DNA of 64,000 nt from Aquilaria yunnanensis (lineage: Eukaryota; Streptophyta; Magnoliopsida; Malvales; Thymelaeaceae), in assembly GCA_039654915.1 (NCBI GenBank), contig CM077597.1, forward strand, positions 42,072,001-42,136,000. The letters are read 5' to 3'. The position numbers and the translations under genes are program-made. Under the pieces are notes generated by a model. That model searched no databases, was not told the origin of the DNA, and saw only the letters and a list, made by a program, of their open reading frames with translations. Positions 46,901-58,639 of this stretch are shown one piece after another; position 1 is the first letter of the stretch, and each line of letters begins with the position of its first letter.

Positions 46901-47739
46901 TGTTTCCTACAATAGAAATTCATATATATTCAATTGAAAAAAAAACATTACAACTCAACAACTTTTAAATTTTAATTTCTACTAACATTGATATGGTATA
47001 AGTGTCCACCTATACTCTAATAATAAATTCTTACAGGGAATAACCTTAGCCTATTTTGAAATAAAAAATCTATTTCATACTTTTACATCGTCATTTACCT
47101 TAATAGTCTAGACAAATTTTGACAGCATCTAAATTAGTTCCTCAGAATGCATGTTGATTTGAGACAAAAATATCAAATCCAACTTCCAAGGAATGAGGTT
47201 TCATGAACTAGAATTTATCCACTATTAAGACAAATCATAAATATAAAATTATGGTTCAAATTTTTCCATTGCTGAATTGTCTAACTTGGAAAATCAATGA
47301 TTCTCGAATAGAGACATATTATGTATATACATAACTAAAAATCCTTGCAATTAACATATACTCATATTATTTCTCAATGTATCAAGAATCATTCACAAAC
47401 ACTCTACGATTCATATATATGCATAAACATAACTACATACAACTGCAAATAACATATTTATCATTTATAAAAAAAAATTTTGAATACAAATACCAGTTGC
47501 CTTTACACTGATAACTGAAGATGGGAATGATGCCATGTGAAGACAACAGAGCTTTAGCCCAAAAAAAGGAGCAAGCTGAGAAGAAGAAACAAAAATGGAA
47601 AGCAAAGAAGGAGAAATCAAATAAGGAGGATAAATGAGGAAGAAAGAATAAGGAGGCAATATATATGCTTGTAAAAGCAACTAAAATAATGATAGTTGAT
47701 TTTTCTATGACCAAAAAGCTACTGCAGGCAACTTTTTTG

Positions 47740-47983
47740 AAATATGCCAATGAGAAGTGACCGGAAGAGATAAAATTTTATCGAAACAATTGAGGTGTGA
47801 TTGAGCGAAAAAATATTTTAATACAAGTGACTAACATGAGATTGAATGTGAAGCGATTGACTCATTCAGTCGCATGTCAGTCACTAGCCCACAAACTTGC
47901 CATTGACATGCGAGTGTACACATTTGCTACTAACTTTCAATAGCTTCATTCAATCGCTCTTCTCTATCTCTTTTCTACTAATG
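47740..47983. repeat. CACTA subterminal repeats, right end
   Basis: Clusters of AGCGATTGA, GTGATTGAGCG, AGTCGCATGTCAGTCACT and CAATCGC in both orientations, ending at an inverted CATTAGTAGAAAAG terminus. Counterpart of the repeats at 29529-29790. Confidence 0.6.
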
Positions 47984-49830
47984 TTAAATGTTTACTAATT
48001 TAATGGAAGATGAATTAGAATCCAAAACTGATCTAACCAAAAATGTCTTTTGGTTGGATTGGATTCAATTTTGATCTATTATTCAATTAGACTAGATGAG
48101 CATTTCAAGAACTGAGAACCAATTTGTTCTTGCTATTTAGATCAGTAAAGAACCAATTCGTCCATTTTGAACTTTCCTAATTAGTCTATCTATCTTTTCT
48201 TATGGTGTGTTTCTCAAAAAAAGAAATGAAAAAAGAAGATAAATTTGTCCTTCCCAAGAAATAGAAATACCTAAATGAGTTTTACAAATTAATTTGTGAT
48301 GGGCACTGTTGTAGTAAGTGAAACTTAAATATATGCAAAATCCAGTTGGATTAATGTTTGATATTTTATTTCATAAACATGAAACTAGTAGAGTCAATGC
48401 ATGATTAATTGTTTAAACATATTTCCACATGCTAATCTCATTGATCATCATTAAGATTGATTTATTTCATTTTTCTAGTACAATAGACAATATGATACTA
48501 TTTTTTTTTACTCTAGCTTATTAGTTTTGCTTATTTGTTTCATATCATGTATTTTCAATTTTAAAAGGTAAACATAGCGGGTAGCTTGATTGAGGAAGGT
48601 AAGTTATAAATCCCTTGCTTAAATACCTTAGTTTAGGTTAATTAATGAAAATTAAGAAATTTAATTAAGGTTTAATAGATTCTAGATTCCTAAGTGATTT
48701 ATGGTACTAGGAATGGTGATTTTGTTGCATAAAACTTGTTGGGTAGGTTGGTTTTGTTAGTATTTATTACTTTGTTCACCAACATTTTCGTACCTTCTCT
48801 TGCCCCTCTTGATTTCTCGCCAAAGTTTCTTCCAGATCATGATTTATTGGTGAAATTGGAAGGTCTTTGAGGTACTCAAGTGAAGAGTAGCTTATTTTGT
48901 GTTGATTTTTTTGAGCTCCCTAAGGCATTTTCGTGGTTGGACTTGCTTTTGTGCATGAGGTATTCCTTGATTCATGTTATTTTAATGTTTCTTGAGCTAC
49001 TATGAGGATGAATTTTCCTTGGTTAGTGTTAATTTGGTGCAACAAACCTTGTTTGTGCCTTGGAACCTAGGAAACCTAGTAGAGTCTTTGAAACTAGGAG
49101 CATTTTTCCTGTGGTGCTTGATTGTTGCTAATTTTGATTCAATTAAGGTAAGGGATTTATTGTATTTGTATAATTGATGTTGTTCATAGTTTGTTTGCTT
49201 GTTAAATTCAAGTTGTTTGATGAATGACATTAATTGGTGGGTAATGCTAGTCATGGCGGACTAGTGTGGATTTGATGCCTAGTGTGATGTTATGGGCATC
49301 ATAGGTTTGAACGGAATGGTGAATTATAGCCTAGTATATGTGTTTTATAGGTATGTGAAGCAAGGAGACATCCATAGCATGTTTGGAAGTGTAAGGAGGC
49401 CTCTCAAGATGCTTAAGGCACCATTTTCAAGTGCAAGGCTTTGGGCATCAGGGCTTGAGTGACTTGGAGCAAGTTCAGAGGCTAACTAGGAAGATAACTT
49501 GGTTCAAGAATAAATATTGCCCCTTATTAAGATCCTTCAGAAAGCCCTGTTTTCGAATGAATTCCCGAGAGTGATTTGGCTTTTTAATCGATAAAGTTCA
49601 ATTTTGCATGTTGCAAAGGCCATCTTTGCATTGATTATTTCCGCCTAACTATTGTGCCCAAATTTCCAAGCTCATACGATCATTGTTCTAACAAACTTGT
49701 TTCATCGGTCTATTCTATCAAAACTCAAACACCCTTGAAGAGTTGCCAAATGCTGCATTTAATTGGGTGAGCAAGCCATTACCTATGGGCCTAAAAGAGT
49801 TATCAAAGCCTAGGCATTAGTTAACTTTAT
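47984..49830. other. Spacer; no gene recognised
   Basis: No frame longer than 84 codons and no motif. 48540-49480 has LTR-like features (T-rich runs, GGTAAG/GGTAAGTT words) but no ends that I can define. 49530-49800 is likely degenerate retroelement pol, in view of the RNase H scrap that follows. Confidence 0.45.
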
Positions 49831-49985
49831 TGTTAAACTATCACAAGGGGAGCGCTATGGACAGTAGTCCCACAAGAAGGCTCATAGTGGAAGTTATATG
49901 TTGATGAAGCCTCAAGGAAAGACAATATTGGTCTAGGCATAGTCGTTGAGGGCCAGAGAATTTACAAGCCTCTAGATTGATTCAA
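49830..49985 (+). pseudogene. Tat-lineage additional RNase H fragment
   Basis: The plus strand, allowing one stop, reads WKLYVDEASRKDNIGLGIVV then EGQRIYKPL-FKCN. This follows the start of the second (archaeal-type) RNase H of plant Tat/Ogre elements (W-LYVDGAS...G-G-V). It breaks off at about 49990. It may belong to the same lineage as the integrase at 4060-5340. Confidence 0.55.
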
Positions 49986-49993
49986 ATGCAATT

Positions 49994-50240
49994 TACTACA
50001 ACAAAAGAAGGCATCTGTGACATACAACAATGATGAAAAGTTTCATCATATAAATATCACTCTTTCTAACATTGACTGGTCAAAAAGGGAATTTATGACA
50101 TTTTTTGTGATGAAAATTTTTTCGCAGTTGCTTATGAAAGTAAGCATGAGAAATTTTGGCAAGGATCATTGCATCATTTCTATGACAATTTGTGATAGTT
50201 TCTCATGGGTTTTCCTAGGAAACCTATAGGAATGTATCTC
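49994..50240. mobile_element. Possible small CACTA-type fragment
   Basis: CTACAACAAAAGAAGGCATC at about 49997 resembles dicot CACTA termini (CACTACAACAAAA), and it interrupts the RNase H scrap exactly where homology stops. GTGATGAAAA- and TTGTGATAG-type words follow. The matching inverted end was not found. Confidence 0.3.
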
Positions 50241-50312
50241 ACAATAGTTGCAATTAGCTAATTGAATAAGTGCATACTAGCTAAAATATTCATGCTTCTA
50301 ATTTTACTTTTG

Positions 50313-50610
50313 CATCTTTTTTGCCTAAAACCAATTTCATTTTAAAGCTAATATTATATAGATGCAATAATCCATTTGAAAGTAAATTTTCATGATTTTG
50401 TTAAGTTTTTATGAATATTTTCTTTTTAATGCCTTAAATTAGAAAAATTCATAAAAATTTATTAATATTACAAAAATTATATTTTCAATGGATTATTATA
50501 GCTACATAATATTAAATTTTAATTAAAATTAGTTCAAGATAAAAAAGACATAAAAATAAAAATAAGTTATTTTAGAGTTAATTGACTTAAGTTAAAACAA
50601 ACTTGGTGTT
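50313..50610. mobile_element. Fold-back MITE, copy 2
   Basis: Diverged relative of 27682-28009: shared words AACCAATTT, GCTAATATTATATAGATG, ATTAAAATTAGTT, ATAAAAATAAAAATAA and GACTTAAGTTAAAAC. The left arm is shortened or rearranged. Two copies 22 kb apart establish a family. Confidence 0.65.
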
Positions 50611-51540
50611 AACCTACCATGCAACCATGGTTGAGTAATATTTTGACTTGAACAATAAAACAAGTAATAAAAAAATAAAACATTGCCTTGGCCTTTAATT
50701 AAAACATAAAGCATTAAAATCATCAAAGAATATAAATAAATGTGAATTTAACTATACATAATCAACCACACATAAGCATCCATATAAAGAAGACTGTGCT
50801 CACACCCAAGAGTAACTATAGAGTCAACTACTCAATCATATACATCGAAGGCAACTAGTGTACAAAACTATACACTGAAGCTAAAATATTGAGATCCATA
50901 ACTAGCTCCACCTTAGGATCATATATGAAAAGTGTGAGCTCCATAGTCCTCCATTGTGCCAAACTAGCCACTACTGACCAAACAAAGCTATAGTTAGTGC
51001 CATTATTTAACCAACATTTAAACCACAATTCTAGAATTATATGGATTCAAATAAATGAAATACCTGCATATGAGTTTTACCCAATAACCCTTAATGGTTG
51101 TCAACTCTGCAGAAACAATATTTGCACAACAAACTTTAAAAGGAGTGAGAATCTACATTTCTCAGTAAGAGATCATTCAACTTGTAAGAAAAATACGGAG
51201 GACACAGACATAGACACACATACACAAAGATGTGTGTGTGTGTCTGTCTGTTTCTGTGAGCTCATATAGTGTGAGACTAAGTGTAAAACTTTAGATTCTT
51301 CAAGCGCAGACTGCAAAGCCATAGCAGCATTATTCCTTAAATTGCAAAAATGTAACAAGTTAACATCGATTCCCATGTCCCATAAATATTTACACTTTTT
51401 AAAATTTTGTTTCTTTTTAGATGTAGTATTGTAATAATGATTTTAGTCTTACTAAATTAGTGCTTCAAAAATTTGAAGTATGTGTTAACTATTAAGCAAA
51501 TAACTCATTCCTTATATCCAAACATCTTTGATATTAGAAT
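50611..51540. other. Spacer; no gene recognised
   Basis: AT-rich DNA with a short (TG)n(TC)n tract at about 51229-51252. Its longest frames (90 and 67 codons, overlapping on opposite strands) lack motifs. Confidence 0.5.
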
Positions 51541-51599
51541 ATATGATAAGTTGATTGTAACCCATAAAGGATAGCTGATCTCTTCCTTCACCCATTTTG

Positions 51600-51732
51600 A
51601 CCTTTTATGCCCTCATTGGATGTTTAGTAAAAGTGTTCCTCAGGCTCTTCAATTGGACCTTTGTCAGATCTTCCAAATTTCAAATCAATTAAGGTATACA
51701 ACATTATTTGGAGGTCCATTTTTCATAGGATA
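51600..51732 (+). pseudogene. LINE reverse transcriptase fragment, left part
   Basis: The plus-strand frame SKSVPQALQLDLCQIFQISN then QLRYTTLFGGPFFIG matches the plant L1-type LINE RT stretch SKN----L---L---F----------YLG-P---G, which follows the catalytic FADD region. It is cut by the gypsy element at 51733 and resumes at 63937 with FKSTSCQFLEDKVKHSLETW. Only this part is seen in the window. Confidence 0.6.
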
Positions 51733-54218
51733 TGTTATCACTCTAAGTGCTTCTATACAGTGATTAAATTTAGTGAACTTAAGTCCCAGGCAGTCCATGT
51801 CTTGTAGGCCAAGCAGAACATGCACACTACGTTTACCCAAGTGACCCTCTTGGTCATTATGCAAAGATGTGTATATTGGTCTAAATATCACACACATATT
51901 CACATGCAATTTCATCTGGAAGTAATAATGATAGTGAAATTCTTTATTCCTGGACAGTATAGAATTTGAGTAAAATCTCCAAGTGGATCTACAATCATAT
52001 GCATACATGATGCTATTGGTGTGCATTTTATGTGTCCAAACTTTTACACCGTGTCCAACTCAAATTCTAGCCATGTTCTCCTATGTCCTAAAGGTTTTAA
52101 ACCCTTTAATACCCTTAAACCTTCATAGGGAAGCAGGTTTGAGATATTAAATTCATCTAAGTTTACAATTATGGATTTTATACTTAACCGGGTAGAAATG
52201 ACCAAATGAATAGTGCTAAGCAAAATCAGCCAATTTTGACAAGCCATAACCTTGGCTACCGGGCACCAAATCCAATGATTCAAAATCCAAGTTGTTCATG
52301 TCGAAGTTTTCTAGATGTGGTCAAAATTTCATAGCTAAATTCTTTATGTACAAAAATTTATGGCAGCTAGAGTATAAGGTACCAAATTTTAGCTACTATG
52401 GATCATTATGCCCATACAAAATATCATAATATTCATACACTCCATTTCCAGGAGGAAAACCCACTTCGTAGTGTCCATACATGTCTCATACACCTGGGAA
52501 AACTATTCCCATGAATTTATAACCCTTTTAACTGTCATTCATAAAAATGCCATCAAAACAGCCCATAAACACCATATGGATAATATTGTATACACACTTC
52601 AAACTACACTCTATTGATCCATATATCCTTCTCACATTAGAAATACAACATACCCAACTCATTTCCATGCATTTATACACCACATACATGAAAATAACTT
52701 AGTTAATACATACACTAAGCTTCTTGGAGAACTTTAAAAGCACTAAGCACTCCAGAAACTTGAAGGGACCAGCTGCTGCGTAAGGCAGAAAGTACCATTA
52801 CTAAAAATAGTTAATGTGATTCAAAAATTATGAAAATTTCCAGTTTACAACTAAACATATGGTTGTTAATATACCTGAAATTTAACAGAGAAATTCAAAT
52901 GAAAGATATTAGTTTGAATGATCTATTTCAGGTGCTCCTGAAATGGATAGAAATGGGGTAAGTCTCTTTGAAGAAACTTAGTAAGGGCTTATCATTAGAA
53001 AATTGAATTCCTAGAAACATACATGAAATCCAAAGACATAAAAAAAAATAAAAATAAAAAAAAATATACAAAAATATGGCCATCCAAATGCACAAACAAA
53101 CAGACACAATCAAATGCAATGCTGGCAGCAGTACATCATTAAGGTTAGTCCATAAACAATCAAATAAACAATATGTAATCACTATGGCAGCCCTCCTCAA
53201 GCTAATGCTTGGTCTTAGGAGGTTAATTGGCCTTATTTAGTTCTAAATTGGGCTCTAGAAACCCCTGTAAACATTGTCATCTTAGTGCATGAAAAATAGT
53301 AAGGCTGAAACCTTGTTCATGCACTCCCCCTTAACCCATACTTGGTTCCTTGAGATTTATACTCTCTTCCAAGCATGGTCCTAGCTTTGTGGATGTTTGA
53401 TTATCATATTAGGATAGTAAACAACCATGAAACATGAAGATAAAACCCTTACTTAAGCTGTGAAGGTTGAAATCTTCAAGAGATACACAATAAACCTGAA
53501 AACTAGGGTTTTTCTCTTTCTTGTTGCATCCGTTTACCTTCCTTTGTGATTTCTTGAGAGATTGAGCTATGGTGGCTATGGAAGTTTATGGAGGAGCTAA
53601 GGAAGGAACTCTGGCTTGTGAGGGCTGAAAATGACCAAGGAAAGGCAAAATCAAGATATTTTCCTTGGTTTAATTAGTTTAATCTTAACCCTCACTTAGG
53701 TCACTATAAGTGCGCCTTAAGCAAAGACTTTTTGGCTAATCTTTATCCCACCTTTTTGAACTTATAACCTGGAATTAAAAGGCTGGGATAATGCTAGAAA
53801 TGGCCACCTTTGACCTTTGTCAATGATACTCCCATCCTTAAGTTATTTTTGTGAACAATTGTAAACCTAGTTGTCCTAAGTTCTTAAATAATAGCCTTTG
53901 TTTCCTTTATGAAGTTTAGCCTCCAAAAATTGCTTTCATACCATTGAAATCCCTCTAAAACCTCTCTCTTAAATTTGTCCAATTGAGTACCCAAGTCTTG
54001 AAATCTTACAATAAAGTCCATAGCTTACTTGTTGACCAAGGAATCCTTTAGGGTTTTCTTGAGGGTCCAGTAACCATTGTGTGGATATTTTAAGGAGGTG
54101 TAGATTATACACTTTACCCCTCATATTTCATTCACTATAGGAAAAATCATGCTATATAATGGTTTTGTAACCATTATGCCTTTATATTGTAATTTTCCCA
54201 TTTGTTGATGTAGTAACA
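51733..54218 (-). repeat. 3' LTR of the chromovirus
   Basis: 2486 bp. Together with 61467-63931 and solo LTR 1258-3727 it forms a three-member family in this window. It carries a hydrophobic open frame (52928-53200, minus) also present in the other two copies. Confidence 0.93.
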
Positions 54219-54238
54219 TTTCTCCCTCCCCCCCTTAA
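54219..54238 (-). other. Chromovirus polypurine tract
   Basis: The minus strand reads AAGGGGGGGGAGGGAGAAA directly before the 3' LTR start TGTTACTACATC. Primer site for plus-strand DNA. Confidence 0.85.
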
Positions 54239-54415
54239 AAATCTTGGTCCCCTTAAAAATTTTGGTGCCCTTAGCTTAAGGTGCTCATTTGGATACTTCC
54301 CTAGGATTTCCTTCTCAGTTTCCCAGGTTGCCTCTCTTTCAGAATGGTTTGACCATTGTACTTTAACTATGGGAATCAGTTTGTTCCACAACCTTCTGAT
54401 ATCCTTATCTAAGAT

Positions 54416-55271
54416 CATGGTTATTAAAATCCCGATTTAAGTCTTAGAAACTTACATTTCTACGACTCTAGAAACATAAAATGTTTCAAGTCTTAGTAGA
54501 AACTTATATGTAGGTAGAAACGGGTAGAATCCCGACTTTAGTCTTAGAAACTTAGAAATTTTATGACTTTACGTTTCTATGTTATTATATTAAATTTTCT
54601 AAAATTGGGCTAAAAAAAGAAATCAAGCAAAAAATATATTAATTTATTACCCAATTCAATCTTTATACAATCAAACTAGACTAATTTAGATTAAAATAAA
54701 AAAAATTAAATAAAGATAACCGAAAAAAATAGAAATCATTCATTGTTTTTTCCCTCAGGCTCCTAGTGTCGCTTTATTACTCTTCTTTTCTATGATTTTA
54801 ATAATCCTGGTTGTCAAGTTTATGTAAATGTGGTTGTAGGCAAAGAAAATACCAATGATGATACAAATATTTGCATAAATGAGTTTAACCTATTAAATGA
54901 TAAAACTAAAAAAGAAGAAGAAAAAGATATGAATTTAGAAGATAATAATATTGATACTATCATTGGTTATAATGTTTCTTGTATTCCATTAGATAATTGA
55001 GATGTTTTCAACTTTTCATTTATGAATTGTGAATTTGAATTTTTTTTTTGTATTATATGTTTATGCCATGGCATTTTTATGGTATTAAAATGTTAGTAAG
55101 TGAAAAAATTATATAATATGAACTTCTTGAAATAATTTAGATGACTATATTTTTTTTTATCTTTTTCTAAAAGTTTTTTTATAGAATCTTACAACTTTAC
55201 ACTTTTTACGATTTTACGATTGTAGAAAAATCAAAACGACTCTAGGTAGAAACCTGACTTTAACAACCTTG
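54416..55271. mobile_element. hAT-like non-autonomous element in the chromodomain
   Basis: 856 bp with terminal inverted repeats CATGGTTATTAAAATC (54416-54431) and, inverted at the right, CAAGGTTGTTAAAGTC (55256-55271), 13 of 16 matching. The flanks are TCTAAGAT (54408-54415) and GCTAAGAT (55272-55279), an 8-bp duplication with one mismatch, as for hAT elements. CTTAGAAACTTA words repeat near the left end. Removing it and one flank joins the integrase frame. An open stretch to the stop at 55000 (KKEEEKDMNLEDNN) may be a transposase relic. Confidence 0.8.
54740..55000 (+). pseudogene. Acidic ORF remnant inside the hAT-like element
   Basis: A plus-strand frame without ATG runs through NPGCQVYVNVVVGKENTNDD and KTKKEEEKDMNLEDNNIDT to the TGA at 54998-55000. 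It is Asn/Asp/Glu/Lys-rich and has no recognised domain. As the only coding-like stretch in the element, it may be the C-terminal remnant of the parent transposase. Confidence 0.3.
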
Positions 55272-56604
55272 GCTAAGATAGCTATAGGTTTCTCTTTATA
55301 TGTCAGATTAGGCTCTAATTGTATGTCTTCCACTGCTATAGCATGCTTTGTGTCCAATAGGCTTTTCTTAAGCACATTGACATGGAAAACGTTATGGACA
55401 CTTGACATAATTGGCGGCAGAGCTAACCTATAAGCCACCTTGCAACTTTATCTAATATCTCATAAGGACCAATGTTCCTTGGAGCTAGTTTACTTCTTTT
55501 GCCAAACCTGACAGTGCGTTTTGTTGGTGCTACTTTAAGCCACAATTTATCACCAACCTCAAACTCCAAGTCTCTTCTTCTTTTGTTCACATAAGCAGTG
55601 GTCCTTTCATTGGCTATCCTTAACCTTTCTTGTATCTTCTTGATTTTTCTTTTCATTTCTTCAATAATCTCAGGACCTAACTCTAGCCTATCTGAGGCTT
55701 TAACCTAACAATGGGGTGTGATACATCTTCTCCCATAAATGGGCTTCATAAAGTGCCATACCAATGGCACTTTGATAACTATTGTTGTAAGAAAGTTCCA
55801 CCAAAGGTAAATGTTGGTCCCATTCTCCTTTGAAATCCAAGATACAACTCCTGAGCATGTCTTTAAGTATCTGAATCACCCTCTCAGTCTGTCTATCTGT
55901 CTAAGCGTGGTATTCAGTGATTAAGTGGATTTTGGTTCTTAGTGCGTTGTGAAATGCACTCAAAATCTAGACATAAACATTGGATCTTTATCTAACACTA
56001 TGTAGTCTAGCACTCCATGCAACCTTACTATCTCCTTGATGTACATTTGTGCTAACATTTCCAGTGAGTCTGTGATCTTCATTGGTAAGAAGTGGCACAC
56101 TTGGTTAGCCTATCCACAATGACCTAGATTGTGTCATGCCTTAATCTGGTCATAGGCAGCCTAATTAAGAAGTCCATAGTGATGTTACCCCACTTCCTTA
56201 CTGGAATGGGTAGAGTTTGTAGTGTTCTTACTGGCTTCTGATGCTCTACCTTTATCCTTTGGCATGTGGCACATTTAAAGACATATGTGGCTATGTCCTT
56301 CTTCATGTTTGGGCACCAAAAATGTGTTTTCAAGTGTTTATACATCTTCTCACTTCCAGGATGGATATTTAGTTTACTAGTGTGAGCTTCCTCAAGTATC
56401 TCATTTATGAGTTCTTACTCGCTAGGCACATATATTCTATCTTTGAAGTACAGTAGTCCTTGCTTGTAGGTATAGGATTCATACAAGGACCCTTTTGTCT
56501 TCTCTTGAAATCTTCTTCATATTTGGGTTTACTTCTTGTGCCTTTCTTATCTCCTCAATCCACCCAGACTGAATAATTAATGTATTGACTTGTGCTTCTT
56601 CCCA

Positions 56605-57216
56605 CTATTGCCACTTATGCCAAAGGTATAACAAACTATTCTCCTCATTGATATCTACCGAAAATCCAGCTTTTAGCAACCTAGTGTATTTCCTACTTAA
56701 GGCATTTGTCACTATATTACCTTTGCCCTCAGTATACTCAATGCTATAGTCATAGTCTTTAATATACTCCAACCACCTTTTTTGTCTCATGTTCAACTTT
56801 TTCTGAGTGAACAAGTACTTTAGGCTTTTATGGTTAGTATATATGACAAATGAGCTTCCCATTAGGTAATGCCTTCATTGTTTTAAGGCAAAGATTACTG
56901 CAGCAAGCTTTAGGTCATGGGTAGGGTAATTTTGCTTGTGGGGTCTCAGTTGCCTTGACCCATAAGCAATCACATTCCTTTCTTGCATCAACACACATCC
57001 TAACCCAGATCTAGATGCATCTATATAAATGGTGTATGGCTTGCCTAGATTAGGTACAATTAACACTGGAGCTTGAATCAACTTGCTCTGTAGCTTCTGA
57101 AAGCTCTTTTCACATTTTTCAGTCCACTCAAACTTTTGACCTTTCTTGGTCAATTGAGTAAAGACTGAGGCAGTCAAAGAGAATTTTGATACAAATCTCC
57201 TATAATAGCTTGCCAA
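56605..57216 (-). pseudogene. Chromovirus RT-RNase H connection and RNase H
   Basis: 57216-56875: [40 protein letters not shown], then [18 protein letters not shown] with the first catalytic Asp. A stop near 56874 separates the next frame (56605-56862) with YTNHKSLKYLFTQKKLNMRQ, RRWLEYIKDYDYSIEY-type residues and NIVTNALSRK. The usual TDHKSL catalytic Asp is Asn in this copy, so the nuclease would be inactive even without the stop. Confidence 0.92.
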
Positions 57217-57218
57217 TC

Positions 57219-57900
57219 CTAGGAAGCTTCTAATTTTTTTACAGTCTTAGGTCTTTCCCACTTTTGCATAGCCTTAACCTTTTCAAGGTCTGTTATAAGG
57301 CCTTGTGCATCAATGATGTGTCTTAGGAAAGAAACTTCCTTTAACCAGAATTGGCACCTAGAAAATTTAGCGTATAGCTGATTGTCTAACAGTGTGTTCA
57401 AGAAAATTATTAAATGATGCTCATGTTCACTTTCATCCTTGGAATATGCTAGGATGTCATCAAAGGACACCACTACAAACTTGTCCAAGTATGGTCTAAA
57501 CACACGGTGCATTAAGTCCATGAATGCAGCAGGGGCGATAGTTAAGCCGAAGGGCATGACTGTGTACTCATAATGTCCATATCTTGTTCTGAATGCTGTC
57601 TTGGGTATATTATCCTCTTTTACACTTAACTGAAAGTACCCAGATCTCAAATCAATCTTAGAGAAGATCTTTCCTCCCTTGTGTTGATCAAATAGATCCT
57701 CAATCATAGGGAGTGGATACTTGTTCTTGATGGTCATAGCATTCAATTTTCTGTAATCAATGCACAATCTCAATGATCCACCCTTCTTTTTCACAAAGAG
57801 TACTGGAGCTCCCCACGGTGAAACACTTGGTCTTATGAACCCTTTTTCAAGAAGTTCATCAAGTCATTTCTTGAGCTCAGTCATCTCTATGATTAGCATT
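57219..57900 (-). pseudogene. Chromovirus reverse transcriptase
   Basis: The frame 57219-57794 extends upstream without Met to about 57840 ([19 protein letters not shown]). Motifs: [50 protein letters not shown], then [12 protein letters not shown] at the active site, which keeps both Asp of F-DD, though the residue pattern is shifted from the usual FIDDILIYS. A frame break at 57216-57219 separates it from RNase H. Confidence 0.93.
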
Positions 57901-58109
57901 CTGTAAGGAGGTATGGATACTGGTGTAGCTCAAGGCTGTAGTTTAATCACAAATTTAATCTCTCTTAGAGGAGGAAGACCTAGCAGATCTTTAGGAAAAA
58001 CTTGTGTATAGTCTTTCACTACAGGTATCCTACTAACTTCTTCCTCAATTTCAACATCATTCAATGCATAGTATTCAGCGTAAAAAATTATAGGAATCTT
58101 ATCTAAAAC

Positions 58110-58625
58110 TTATAGTTCCAAGTCATGCATTTCATACACTAATTCCTTAGAATTCACTAATGCATGCACTTCATTACTAGGTAATGTGATTTCTCTTTTA
58201 GCACAATCAATCTTTATACCATACATAGCCAACCAATTCATACCCAAAACAATATCATATTGTGTAATATTCAACATTGGTAGATCAGTCCTAATCTTAG
58301 TCTTTCCTACTTCTAGCTTACAGTTGTTAGCTAGACCATTAGTGAAAAGACATTGACTACCTACTGTTCTTATTAATGATATGTTAGGCATAAATTCAAT
58401 AGGCAATTTCATAGATTCAGTTGACTTCCTAGCCACAATGGACACTAAGGCACTACTATCAAATAATGCATTAACATGCACACTATTTAAATAAATGTTA
58501 CCTTTAAGTGCCCCTTGTTGGGATGTCTCCCTTTTGTCAATCTGGAATACTCTTCCAGCTCTTTGCACTAGTGGCCTTGGTACTGCTGGAGAACCTTTTG
58601 GCTGAACATTTCTGGCAGCTGGCAT
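58110..58625 (-). pseudogene. Chromovirus protease region
   Basis: 171-codon frame. GALKGNIYLNSVHVNALFDS then SALVSIVARKS aligns with the usual LFDSGA-HSFIS flap/active-site stretch, so the catalytic DSG is DSS here. LPMLNITQYDIVLGMNWLAM matches the D-ILGMDWL motif. The replaced glycine suggests a dead enzyme. Stops separate it from gag and RT. Confidence 0.88.
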
Positions 58626-58639
58626 ATTAGGCCTGTTTT

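Larger units (their letters stand above)
29529..47983 (-). mobile_element. CACTA (En/Spm-type) transposon, decayed, split by a Ty1/copia element
   Basis: Putative termini are CATACTATAAAGG at 29529 and, inverted at the right, CATTAGTAGAAAAG (47970-47983); both look like decayed CACTA ends. Both subterminal zones repeat words such as GCGACT, TCGCTT and TCAATCGC in both orientations (29550-29790 and 47760-47960), typical of CACTA ends. Between them, on the minus strand, are TNP2-type transposase and Transposase_24 remnants. Without the copia nest (30605-42764) the element is about 6.3 kb. The 3-bp target duplication is not recognisable (CAA versus TTA), so the ends are approximate. Stops throughout make it non-autonomous. 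Confidence 0.7.
54239..56400 (-). pseudogene. Chromovirus integrase with C-terminal chromodomain, interrupted
   Basis: 56124-56345 holds the zinc-binding region and core start (MYKHLKTHFWCPNMKKDIAT, C-TC-R-K, KWGNITMDFL). The core 55700-56120 is broken by stops. 55423-55656 has FEVGDKLWLKVAPTKRTVRF and RNIGPYEILDKVA, the GPY/F-type C-terminal domain. 55214-55438 gives SVHNVFHVNVLKKSLLD. The chromodomain continues across a hAT-like insertion (54416-55271) into 54239-54418 with LIPIVKVQWSNHSEREATWE. Chromodomains direct integration to chromatin marked by histone methylation. The insertion and stops abolish function. Confidence 0.9.

Noticed and set aside
47984..49500. Continuation of a host gene broken by the CACTA element
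   Set aside because: No frame or motif past the right border connects to the ORF at 29301-29432.
51226..51252. TG/TC-rich tract suspected as a long microsatellite or Z-DNA site
   Set aside because: Only a few perfect units; too short to be notable.
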